Origin: Pseudomonadota bacterium
GTDB lineage: Bacteria > Pseudomonadota > Alphaproteobacteria > Sphingomonadales > SMXR01
Assembly (NCBI GenBank): GCA_022568115.1
Contig: JADFFP010000091.1
Coordinates: 1 to 5,842 of the forward strand
Reading direction: 5' to 3'
Length of the DNA stretch: 5,842 nt
The translations under genes and the position numbers were made by a program. This document shows positions 1 through 5,840 of this stretch, piece by piece; positions within the stretch are counted from its first letter, which is position 1, and every line of letters starts with the position of its first letter. The notes beneath the pieces were generated by a model. The model did no database searches and was not told the origin of the DNA. It saw nothing but the letters and a program-made list of their open reading frames with translations.

Positions 1-1058
1 AGCGCACCGCTGAAAATCAGCACATAAATCAGCGAGGTGGCCAGGTCGGCGACCCGGGGCCGTCCCGAATGGCCGAGCGCGGCGCGGGTCATGACGGCGA
101 CCGTCATCAGGCCGACCGCGCCAGCGGTCAGGGCATGGAGCGCGCTGGCGTACGGGACATCGGCGGGAAAGAAAATCGAGCCGGCCAGCAGCAGCAGCGC
201 CACCGGCACCCAGGCGTAGCCGATATGGAGCACCAGCACCAACGGCTCGGAGAAGGTCTTGGCCCCCTTCCAGCGGAACAGCCGGAAGATGAGCAAAACT
301 CCCGCCAGCGCCATCAGATAAGCGGTCCCCTGCCCGTCCGGAAAGGCCACCCACGAGCCGAACGCCAAAACGGTCGCCAGCACCGAGGCCTTGTCGAAGG
401 CCGACAGCTGCGCCGGCAGGCCGCCAAAGCCCATTTGCTTCATCCAGTTGCGGGTAAAGCTGGGGACAATCCGCCCGCCGATCAATGTGATTAAAGTGCC
501 GGCCACCGCCAGCCCGAGCCGCTGCCCCAGCCCGGCCGGCAGATCGTAAAAAAACTCGCCCCAAAAAAGAATATTGGCCAGCGCCATCAGGCTGATCAGG
601 ACGCACACCGGGGCGTTGCGCCAGTTTTTGCCAACCATCACCTCGCGCCAGGCGACCAGCGCCACCACCACCAGAAACGCGCAGTCGACCGCCGCCGCCA
701 ATTCAGGCTGCCCGGGCAGCAACCACAGCGCCATGCGCCCGCTAAGCCACAACAGCACCAATCCCAACAACGGCGCCCCCATGATCGGTAGCCGCCCGGT
801 CCAGTTGGGGATCGCGGTCAGCAAAAAGCCGGTCAGGACCGCCGCCAGATAACCGAAGATCATCTCATGGGCGTGCCAGAGCGGCGCCGGGACGCTCAGG
901 TCGGGAAACGGCCGGGCGCTGTAAAGCCACAGCCAGAGAGGCATGGCGAACGCCGCCCACAGCCCGGCCATGAAAAAGAACGGCCGGAAGCCGTGGCTGA
1001 GGATCGCCGGGCTCCTGTAGGCGCGGCGCTTGTCGCCAGGTGTTTGTTTATCCGCCAT
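1..1058 (-). CDS. nnrS: NnrS family heme/copper membrane protein, 3' end cut off by the window edge
   Basis: The frame is open from an ATG at 1058 to the left edge: 352 complete codons without a stop. An in-frame TAG lies four codons upstream, so this is the first possible ATG. No good Shine-Dalgarno precedes it, which would fit translation coupled to the ceramidase-like gene 50 bp upstream. Family sequence is clear: a GFRPFF motif near residue 23, WHAHEM at 61-66, LTAIPNWTG at 80-88, GRIVPSFTRNW at 195-205, and a late ALHALTAGAVGLMTV stretch from 306 followed by TRAALGHSG. Hydrophobic segments alternate throughout, as expected of a polytopic inner-membrane protein of about 400 residues, so roughly 50 C-terminal residues are missing. 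NnrS proteins are heme- and copper-containing membrane proteins, often controlled by NO-responsive regulators, that lessen nitrosative damage; their exact chemistry is unsettled. Visible histidines that could bind metal are H62, H64, H278, H308 and H330. The family call is secure. Confidence 0.95.
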   Translation of the reverse strand, partial: MADKQTPGDKRRAYRSPAILSHGFRPFFFMAGLWAAFAMPLWLWLYSARPFPDLSVPAPLWHAHEMIFGYLAAVLTGFLLTAIPNWTGRLPIMGAPLLGLVLLWLSGRMALWLLPGQPELAAAVDCAFLVVVALVAWREVMVGKNWRNAPVCVLISLMALANILFWGEFFYDLPAGLGQRLGLAVAGTLITLIGGRIVPSFTRNWMKQMGFGGLPAQLSAFDKASVLATVLAFGSWVAFPDGQGTAYLMALAGVLLIFRLFRWKGAKTFSEPLVLVLHIGYAWVPVALLLLAGSIFFPADVPYASALHALTAGAVGLMTVAVMTRAALGHSGRPRVADLATSLIYVLIFSGA

Positions 1059-1108
1059 GGGGCGATGCTAGCCAGTTCTCAAGGGAATTCAAAGCGGCTT
1101 TCCCTCAT

Positions 1109-1909
1109 TCAAGCAGGTTGCCTCTTCTTTAAATAAAGCACCAGGTAGTAAGTGGCGAGCGCCGCCAACAGGTGCTTCAGGGAATGGCCGCTGATAATCT
1201 TGCCGGTAAGATCCCAGATCTGCCAATCGAGGCCTTCGGCAAGTTTGGCCAGCCCGTAAAACACCAGAATCAGAATAAGATAGCGGGCGCCTTGATAGCG
1301 CGGCGGGAACCACAACAGCATCAAGACAATCGCGACTATCGGGAAAAACTGAACCAGTGCGTAAAGTCTCAGGTCGCCGGTCAAGGAGGTACTGTTTTCG
1401 GTAAACATCCAGAACAGCACACTCAGTATCCCGATGAACAGCAGCACCGGCAAAAGGGTTATCCCGGCGCGGAGATTGATCCGCTCGGAAATGATAATCG
1501 CCAAAATCGCCATAAACCCGATCGTCATCGGCAGGCGGTCGGCGGCCAGGGTGGACATTTCGGGAGCCCAGTGGAACCACCCGGAGCCGAGGCCGACCAG
1601 AAAAATGCCCGCAAAAGCAATGTAGAAGGCGGTGGTCTCGGATTTGTCGATAAATTTGGTTTTGTCATTTCTGTGGGCGTGGGTGTAGCTAAAGCCGAGA
1701 TATCCAACCAGAAAATAGGGAAGGTTCGAGAGCACATTAAAGGCGTTGCTGATGCCAAGCCACGGGCACTTGTCGGCAAAATCAAAATAACCGGTATCCT
1801 GCGGGATTGCCGGCAGGCCTAAAAAAACCAGCAGAAAAACCAGCCCGAACAGCCACAACAGGGCCTGAACCCGAAGGTCGCTCGTTGCGCCGGATTGATT
1901 TTTCGTCAT
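1109..1909 (-). CDS. Alkaline ceramidase-like CREST-superfamily membrane hydrolase
   Basis: A 266-residue membrane protein starts at ATG 1909, with an AAGGGGG Shine-Dalgarno about 8 bases upstream. It carries the complete zinc-hydrolase signature of the alkaline ceramidase/CREST superfamily: S109 and H113 (G-S-G-W-F-H), D124 (A-D-R-L-P-M), then H242 and H246 (G-H-S-L-K-H). The spacings S+4=H, H+11=D and H+4=H match human ACER3 (S77, H81, D92, H217, H221) as I remember it. Hydrophobic segments lie near 16-33, 58-77, 93-111, 126-141, 148-169, 182-201, 208-224 and 243-260. That is one more than the seven-helix core; the extra helix precedes the D-K-C-P-W motif (46-50). By analogy it hydrolyses an amide-linked membrane lipid such as ceramide, but bacterial members are little characterised and the substrate is not shown by sequence. 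The residues that bind calcium in ACER3 are mostly replaced. nnrS follows 50 bp downstream and is probably co-transcribed. Confidence 0.88.
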   Translation of the reverse strand: MTKNQSGATSDLRVQALLWLFGLVFLLVFLGLPAIPQDTGYFDFADKCPWLGISNAFNVLSNLPYFLVGYLGFSYTHAHRNDKTKFIDKSETTAFYIAFAGIFLVGLGSGWFHWAPEMSTLAADRLPMTIGFMAILAIIISERINLRAGITLLPVLLFIGILSVLFWMFTENSTSLTGDLRLYALVQFFPIVAIVLMLLWFPPRYQGARYLILILVFYGLAKLAEGLDWQIWDLTGKIISGHSLKHLLAALATYYLVLYLKKRQPA

Positions 1910-1928
1910 CCCCTGCCCCCTTAATAAT

Positions 1929-1978
1929 GTTTATAAACCCCCAAGAAGGAATAATACCATAAAGTGCAATTTTTTCCA
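1929..1978 (-). promoter_or_regulatory. Candidate promoter and palindromic operator for the ceramidase-like/nnrS unit
   Basis: The 112-bp gap 1910-2021 is much richer in A+T than its flanks and holds no gene. On the minus strand, TATTAT (complement of 1951-1956, five of six matches to the -10 consensus) lies 16 bases downstream of TGGAAA (complement of 1973-1978, four of six matches to -35). A perfect 10-bp palindrome, GTTTATAAAC, occupies 1929-1938. It would fall in the first ~15 transcribed bases, between the predicted start and the ribosome binding site, where a repressor could act. I see no clear FNR/Dnr (TTGAT-N4-ATCAA) or NsrR site. This is inferred from sequence match only. Confidence 0.35.
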
Positions 1979-2021
1979 GAAAAATCCCAAAGATTGCAGA
2001 CCCGGGTAGTTTGTTGCGGCC

Positions 2022-2351
2022 TTATTTAGGAGGAAGCCCTCCGGCGAAGCCGAGACCCAGCCGCACGTAGCGCTCAAGTTCGCGGTCGTCCTCGAAGCCC
2101 TCGGGATCGACCATCACCAGGCCCCGCATCGGCTTGCCGGTGATATCAAACGGGCGGACGAAGGGATCCGCGAGCAGCGGGTTATTTTTATCCCTGGCGG
2201 TGCGCAAGATCAGCGCCTCCCGCCAGACGCCCAGCGCCATATTGCCGTTGAGCATCCACACCAGCCCGCCGAACATCTTTTTCTCCTCGACGCCGGGGTC
2301 AAGGCCGATCAGTTCGGCGACGCGCTCGGCCAGGCCCGGGTCATAGGGCAT
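2022..2351 (-). CDS. TfoX/Sxy N-terminal domain protein
   Basis: A 109-residue soluble protein starts at ATG 2351, with a GGAAGGG ribosome binding site about 8 bases upstream. The family signature is the KKMFGG motif (residues 24-29) followed by a hydrophobic strand, N-G-N-M-A at 35-39 and a second strand ending in L-R, typical of the TfoX N-terminal domain. The C-terminal helix-hairpin domain of full-length TfoX/Sxy is absent. The protein has the usual length of stand-alone N-domain members, so it does not look truncated. Sxy/TfoX activates CRP-dependent competence genes in gamma-proteobacteria; stand-alone N-domain proteins in other bacteria have no settled function, so competence should not be inferred. 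It lies 132 bp downstream of the peptidase gene on the same strand with no convincing terminator between, so the two may share a transcript. Confidence 0.88.
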   Translation of the reverse strand: MPYDPGLAERVAELIGLDPGVEEKKMFGGLVWMLNGNMALGVWREALILRTARDKNNPLLADPFVRPFDITGKPMRGLVMVDPEGFEDDRELERYVRLGLGFAGGLPPK

Positions 2352-2353
2352 GC

Positions 2354-2452
2354 TTATTTCCCTTCCATCAGCCAGCCATCGAGGCGTTCCAGGATTTCCG
2401 GATTGGGCAGGTCTTCGCGGGCCAACATCAGGAACCCGAAATTATCCGCCAA
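2354..2452 (-). other. Possible 32-residue ORF or remnant of a lost gene
   Basis: Between the peptidase stop and the TfoX-like start, the minus strand holds a frame ending in TAA two bases before the TfoX ATG. Read from a TTG at 2452 it gives 32 residues, L-A-D-N-F-G-F-L-M-L-A-R-E-D-L-P and then N-P-E-I-L-E-R-L-D-G-W-L-M-E-G-K. This looks like a plausible folded helix-turn-helix segment rather than random sequence. The frame stays open upstream into the end of the peptidase gene but has no ATG, GTG or other TTG there. A GAAGAGG lies only two bases before the TTG, too close to be a normal ribosome site; an internal ATG at 2428 would leave 24 residues. It could be a coupled microprotein, or the C-terminal stub of a gene whose front was deleted. 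I do not recognise the family. Confidence 0.3.
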
Positions 2453-2483
2453 AACCTCTTCGGTTTGTGATTTTAATCTTGTT

Positions 2484-4685
2484 CTAGTCTTCCCCCTCTT
2501 CGCCCGGCGCCGGGAAGCCGCGGTCGCGCATCAGCGCCTCCATTTCGGCGTCACGGCCGCGGAACAGCCGGTAGGCCTCGGCCGGGTCGATGGAATTGCG
2601 CGGGGCGAACAGGTACTTGACCAGGCGGGCGGCAACCTCTGGGTCGTAAAAACCGCCCGGCGCTTCGGCGAACGCCTCGGCCGCATCCGAGGTCAGGACA
2701 TCGGCCCACAGATAGCCGTAGTAGCCGGCTGAATAGCCCTCGCCGGAGAAGATGTGCTGGAACTGGGTCGAACGGTGGCGCATCGGCAATTGGGCCGGCA
2801 TGTTCAGCTCAGCCAGTTTTGCCGCTTCGAACGCCTGGACCTCGAGACCCGCCGGATCCATTGTGTGATAGGCCATATCCATTAGCGCCGAGGCCAGGTA
2901 TTCGGTGGTTGTAAAGCCCCGGTTGAAGGTCGCCGCGGCCTTGATTTTCACCACCAGGTCGGCCGGGATCGGCGCGCCGGTTTGATAGTGCACCAGGTAA
3001 TTGTCGATCACCCGGCCGGTCACCAGCCAGCGCTCGAGAAGTTGCGACTGGAACTCGGTATAATCGCGCACTCCGCCGTTGAGGGTCGGATAAGCGACCG
3101 CGGATGAGTAATAATGAAGGGCATGGCCAAACTCATGGAAAAATGTCAGGGCATCATCCCAGGAGACCAGCACCGGCTCGCCCTCCGCCCCCTTGACGAA
3201 GTTCGAATTGTTGGATCCCAGCACCGTCACCTTGCCGTCGAAGCTTTCATAGCTGCGGTAGGTGGTGGCCCAGGCGCCGGAGCGCTTGCCGGGCCGGGCG
3301 AACGGGTCGAGATACCACAGCCCGATATGATCGCCGCTGGTCTTATCGGTTACCTCCCAGACTTTTACATCCTCGTGGAAGACCGGGACCGAGCCCTCCG
3401 GGACGGCGGTGAATTTGAAGTTGAACAGCTCGCCGGCGACCATGAACATGGCCTCGCGCAGTTTATCCAGCTGCAGGTACTGTTTGACCTGATCGGAATC
3501 GAGATCGTATTTGTCCTTGCGCACCTTTTCCGCATAATAGCGGTAATCCCAGGGTTCAATGGTGATCCCGGCGCCCGCGGCATCGGCGATCGCCTGCATG
3601 TCGGCCACTTCCTCCGCGACCCGGGCGATCGCCGCCGGCCACACCGCTTCCATTAAAGCATAAGCGTTCTCGGGCGTTTTCGCCATGCGGTTTTCGAGCC
3701 GCCACTGGGCATAGTTGTCATAGCCAAGCAAGGCCACGCGCTCATCCCGGAGCTGCATAATCTCGGCGATGATGGCGTTGTTGTCATACTGATCGCCGTT
3801 GTTGCCTCTGGAATAATAGGTGCGCCAGACCTGTTCGCGCAGATCGCGCTGATCGGAATAGGTCAGGAACGGGTCCATCGAGGAGCGGGAATTGGTGATC
3901 GCGTATTGGCCCTCGTGTCCGCGGTCAGCCGCAGCCGCGGCGGCGCCCTGGATGAACGAGGGCGGCAGGCCCGAAAGCTGGTCTTCGTTGAGATAAGTGA
4001 CATAGCCTTCCTCATCGGCCAGCACGTTGTTGGAAAACTGGGTGTGGATTTCAGCCAGGCGCTGGTTAATCTCGGCGTAGCGCTGCTTGGCCTCCCCCTC
4101 GAGGGTCGCCCCATTCCTGGCAAAGCCGTCATAATTCAGCCATACCAGGCGCTGCTGGGCGGGGTTGAGGGTTTGATATTCGCCGCTTTCGTACACGGTG
4201 CGGATGCGCGCGAAAAGCGCCTCGTTCTGGGTGATTTTTGAGGAGAACGCGGACAGTTTCGGGGCCATTTCACGCTGGATTTCCCGGAACTCCGGGGTCG
4301 ACAGATTTGAAGCCCACAGGCCGTAGTACGGGAACACCCGGCTCAAATCACGGCCGCTGCGCTCGAGCGCGACAATGGTGTTCTCAAAGGTCGCCGGCTC
4401 GGGGTTATTCGCGATCAGGTCAATCTCGGCCAGGTTCTTGGCCATCCCCGCTTCCAGGGCGGATTTAATGTCGCTTAAGTCCATTTTATCGAACGCCGGG
4501 ACGCCGCTATAGGGCCCGTGCCATTCGGCCAGCAGCGCGTTGCTGGCGAATTCATCGCCATACTCGGCGGCGATTACGGCGCTGGCTTGATCGCTGAAGT
4601 CGGTTCTGACCCCGGCCGGCTCGGAACAGGCCGCAACCATAGTCAGGGCCGCCACGCTGACGGTCATCAAAAATCTGTTTTTCAT
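2484..4685 (-). CDS. M3-family (Dcp-like) zinc metallopeptidase, lipoprotein
   Basis: A 733-residue protein starts at ATG 4685, with AAGGA about 9 bases upstream. The N-terminus is a lipoprotein signal: basic K-N-R, a hydrophobic core, then a V-A-A-C lipobox with Cys20 as the lipidated residue. Ser follows Cys, so under the E. coli rule it would be sorted to the outer membrane. The catalytic motif is H-E-F-G-H at 517-521 (zinc ligands H517 and H521, catalytic E518), with the third ligand E544 in D-Y-T-E-F-Q-S-Q. The substrate-binding segment is H644-I-F-S-G-E-G-Y651 followed by S-A-G-Y-Y-G-Y to 658. Length minus signal (about 713) and motifs fit peptidyl-dipeptidase Dcp/oligopeptidase A (M3A), which trims oligopeptides. 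The usual E-F/L-P-S-Q Pro is Gln here (Q546), a mild oddity. It heads a likely unit with the TfoX-like gene. The family is certain; the choice between dipeptidyl and oligopeptidase activity is not. Confidence 0.95.
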   Translation of the reverse strand: MKNRFLMTVSVAALTMVAACSEPAGVRTDFSDQASAVIAAEYGDEFASNALLAEWHGPYSGVPAFDKMDLSDIKSALEAGMAKNLAEIDLIANNPEPATFENTIVALERSGRDLSRVFPYYGLWASNLSTPEFREIQREMAPKLSAFSSKITQNEALFARIRTVYESGEYQTLNPAQQRLVWLNYDGFARNGATLEGEAKQRYAEINQRLAEIHTQFSNNVLADEEGYVTYLNEDQLSGLPPSFIQGAAAAAADRGHEGQYAITNSRSSMDPFLTYSDQRDLREQVWRTYYSRGNNGDQYDNNAIIAEIMQLRDERVALLGYDNYAQWRLENRMAKTPENAYALMEAVWPAAIARVAEEVADMQAIADAAGAGITIEPWDYRYYAEKVRKDKYDLDSDQVKQYLQLDKLREAMFMVAGELFNFKFTAVPEGSVPVFHEDVKVWEVTDKTSGDHIGLWYLDPFARPGKRSGAWATTYRSYESFDGKVTVLGSNNSNFVKGAEGEPVLVSWDDALTFFHEFGHALHYYSSAVAYPTLNGGVRDYTEFQSQLLERWLVTGRVIDNYLVHYQTGAPIPADLVVKIKAAATFNRGFTTTEYLASALMDMAYHTMDPAGLEVQAFEAAKLAELNMPAQLPMRHRSTQFQHIFSGEGYSAGYYGYLWADVLTSDAAEAFAEAPGGFYDPEVAARLVKYLFAPRNSIDPAEAYRLFRGRDAEMEALMRDRGFPAPGEEGED

Positions 4686-4747
4686 GGGAAGGTGTCCTTT
4701 TTAGGTGATGGGTTGTCGGTCTCGCTATCGCGCGTCGTTATGGAAAG

Positions 4748-4777
4748 AAACTACTCATCGCAACAGACAAGAGTCAA
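4748..4777 (-). promoter_or_regulatory. Weak candidate promoter for the M3 peptidase gene
   Basis: On the minus strand TTGACT (complement of 4772-4777, five of six matches to the -35 consensus) is followed after 18 bases by TAGTTT (complement of 4748-4753, only three of six matches to -10). This would give a leader of about 55 bases before the peptidase ATG. The -35 is good and the -10 is poor, so this is a suggestion only. Confidence 0.3.
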
Positions 4778-4785
4778 GGGTGGGA

Positions 4786-4860
4786 AGGTCAGGTTTTTGT
4801 GAGGAAATTTTGTTTTGGGTTTGGGGGGCAGGATTTTATGCGGGGGGTTTTTCAAAATAG
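4786..4860. other. C-poor, G/T-rich intergenic tract between divergent genes
   Basis: The gap 4686-4941 separates the divergent peptidase and HlyIII genes and holds no credible gene. Within it, the plus strand from about 4786 to 4860 has hardly any C and carries G-runs at 4817-4819, 4823-4828 and 4842-4847 separated by T-rich stretches. The minus strand is therefore C/A-rich and G-poor. The G-runs are too irregularly spaced for a canonical four-run G-quadruplex, since the third loop would be about 13 bases. I can assign no function. Confidence 0.5.
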
Positions 4861-4941
4861 AGACAAAGCGCTCCAAAAGGGCTAGGGTCTGGATATCGGG
4901 GCGCCTCGATTGATCACGCGCCCCCGGGAGAACCCAAGGCT

Positions 4942-5201
4942 TTGCCGGCGCCAACCATAAGAGATTTCAGCCCATTTGAAGAGCGCTTTCATGCGCTGAG
5001 CCATAGTCTGGCCGCAATAGTGGCTGTGATCGGTTTTTTTCTGCTGCTGACCAAGGCCAGCCAGCGCGGCAGTTTGCCAGCCATGATCGCGGTCAGCATT
5101 TATGGCGTCTCTATGGTCTCGGTGTTTCTGACCTCGGCCATTTATCACATGAGCGGCGACAGCCCGCGCCGGGGGCTTTTCAAACTGCTCGACCACATCG
5201 C
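4942..5201 (+). CDS. Hemolysin III (HlyIII/AdipoR-like, CREST) family protein, truncated at a sequence junction
   Basis: From a TTG at 4942 (GGGAG at 4926-4930, 11 bases upstream; no in-frame ATG or GTG back to the TAG at 4858) the plus strand encodes about 87 residues of HlyIII type. These comprise F-E-E-R-F-H-A-L-S-H-S at 12-22, a membrane helix at about 23-37, a second helix at about 47-66, S65-A-I-Y-H69, and L-L-D-H-I-A at 82-87. S65/H69 form the first part of the CREST metal site, and LDH is typical of HlyIII. A normal member continues with I-F/Y-L-L-I-A-G-T-Y-T-P and four or five more helices, about 210 residues in all. Here resemblance ends after Ala87. The frame runs on to a stop at 5367, but the added residues are Arg/Ser-rich and are the reverse shadow of minus-strand coding sequence. 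The family has been linked to hemolysis and membrane homeostasis, with unsettled activity. The C-terminal histidines are missing, so no functional protein is expected from this sequence as it stands. Confidence 0.75.
5181..5201. other. Junction of about 21 bp shared by HlyIII and PEP-mutase-like reading
   Basis: These bases read on the plus strand as the end of the HlyIII segment (L-L-D-H-I followed by the first two bases of Ala). On the minus strand they read as A-M-W-S-S-S-L of the PEP-mutase-like fragment. Left of here only the plus-strand reading looks like a family; right of here only the minus-strand reading does. The overlap is about the length of the smallest word used by common short-read assemblers. 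Confidence 0.6.
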
Positions 5202-5294
5202 ATCGAACTCCCGCAGGCCTGAATCAGTTTCCACGCTCGCGTTTTCGGCGATGAGGCCGGTGAGGCCGTTGTGGACTTCGATCACCCGCACGAT
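5181..5294 (-). pseudogene. Fragment resembling the N-terminus of phosphoenolpyruvate mutase (isocitrate lyase/PEPM superfamily)
   Basis: The minus strand reads V-I-E-V-H-N-G-L-T-G-L-I-A-E-N, then after a short linker R-E-F-D-A-M-W-S-S-S-L. The E-x-H-N-G-L motif followed some 20 residues later by W-x-S-x-L is the opening strand-helix-strand of PEP mutase-type enzymes, which make the C-P bond of phosphonates. In that family it is followed by a T/S-D-S type segment and the rest of a barrel of nearly 300 residues. Here it runs instead into the reverse of the HlyIII gene and stops at 5145. Only about 37 residues are present, so the assignment rests on two motifs and is tentative. Upstream it continues in frame into a beta-propeller fragment, which is not a fusion I know. 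Confidence 0.45.
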
Positions 5295-5840
5295 CTCCTC
5301 CCGGCGCGTATCCACCACCGCCACCGCGGAGGGGAGAGCGCCCAGCCGGTCGGTGTCCCGGCGGTAGTAGGAAATCCACAGGTAGCGGCCCCCGTGGGTT
5401 TCCGCGAATTCCACCGGCTTGCCCGAAAAGCGGTTGGGATGTTCAAGCTCGCCGCCCGCGGGAAAGGCCGCCCAGGCTGCACCGGCTTCCGTGCCGGCGA
5501 ACAGCCCGGCCTCGCCCTCGCCGAAGCGGTGGAGAATCACCTTGCGCCGCACCAGGCGCTGGGCGTCGTAGACGAGGGTCGAGAAACCCTCCAGGGCGTT
5601 CACGTAAGCCCGGGCGCCGTCCCCGGTCAGGTGCACCGACTTGGGGGAGAAGACGTAGCGGTCGAAGACGTCCGCGGGGTGCGCGGGGTCGGGGTCGTAG
5701 TGCTGAAACCGGGCGATCAGCTCCAGGGCGAGCCTCCCATGGCCGCCGGGGCCAGGCCCTTCGACCCGGGTGCCGATGGGCACCCGCACCAGCGGCTCGA
5801 CCTTGCCCTCCAGTTGCTCCCGGGCCCGTTGCAGATACTC
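5280..5840 (-). CDS. YVTN-type beta-propeller protein fragment, both ends missing
   Basis: The frame is open from the right edge and encodes about 187 residues before resemblance changes near 5280; its first in-window start-like codon is a GTG at 5789. Two propeller-blade repeats are visible. The first is S-P-K-S-V-H-L-T-G-D-G-A-R-A-Y-V-N followed by S-T-L-V-Y-D. The second is G-K-P-V-E-F-A-E-T-H-G-G-R-Y-L-W-I-S followed by S-A-V-A-V-V-D-T and I-V-R-V-I. These match the pattern of 40-residue YVTN/NHL-like blades (P-x-x-V-x-x-x-x-D-G-x-x-x-Y-V and V-x-V-x-D). Such propellers are usually binding or scaffold domains of exported proteins; a specific role cannot be told. Three 60-base rows here count 70-73% GC, against 52-63% in four rows of the HlyIII side, so it may come from a different genome. 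After I-V-R-V-I a propeller would be expected to continue into another blade, but PEP-mutase-like sequence follows instead. Confidence 0.6.

Noticed and set aside
1082..1105. Inverted repeat AGGGAA...TTCCCT between the ceramidase-like gene and nnrS as a terminator
   Set aside because: The stem is only six pairs with a 12-base loop and no T-run follows on the minus strand.
69..1136. Several plus-strand open frames across the left 1.1 kb
   Set aside because: They are antisense to nnrS, whose full minus-strand reading carries consistent family motifs over 352 codons.
1172..1822. Plus-strand open frame of 216 codons over the ceramidase-like gene
   Set aside because: It is the exact antisense of a gene with clear family motifs; its Gln/Gly/His-rich product lacks membrane or domain character and has no good ribosome site.
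2451..2467. AAACC/GGTTT hairpin after the peptidase gene as an intrinsic terminator
   Set aside because: There are five pairs with only two G-C pairs, and TTTTGG follows rather than a real T-run; too weak to call.
3114..3656. Plus-strand open frame of 180 codons inside the peptidase region
   Set aside because: It is the reverse shadow of the catalytic region of the M3 peptidase.
4817..4847. G-quadruplex
   Set aside because: The G-runs do not form four tracts with short loops; one loop would be about 13 bases and one six-G run would have to be split without a loop.
4882..5196. Minus-strand open frame overlapping the HlyIII start
   Set aside because: It is His/Gln/Arg-rich with no family resemblance and is antisense to recognisable HlyIII membrane helices.
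5202..5367. HlyIII continuing after a simple frameshift
   Set aside because: No plus-strand frame after 5201 gives the expected A-G-T-Y-T-P segment or further membrane helices, so a frameshift does not explain the break.
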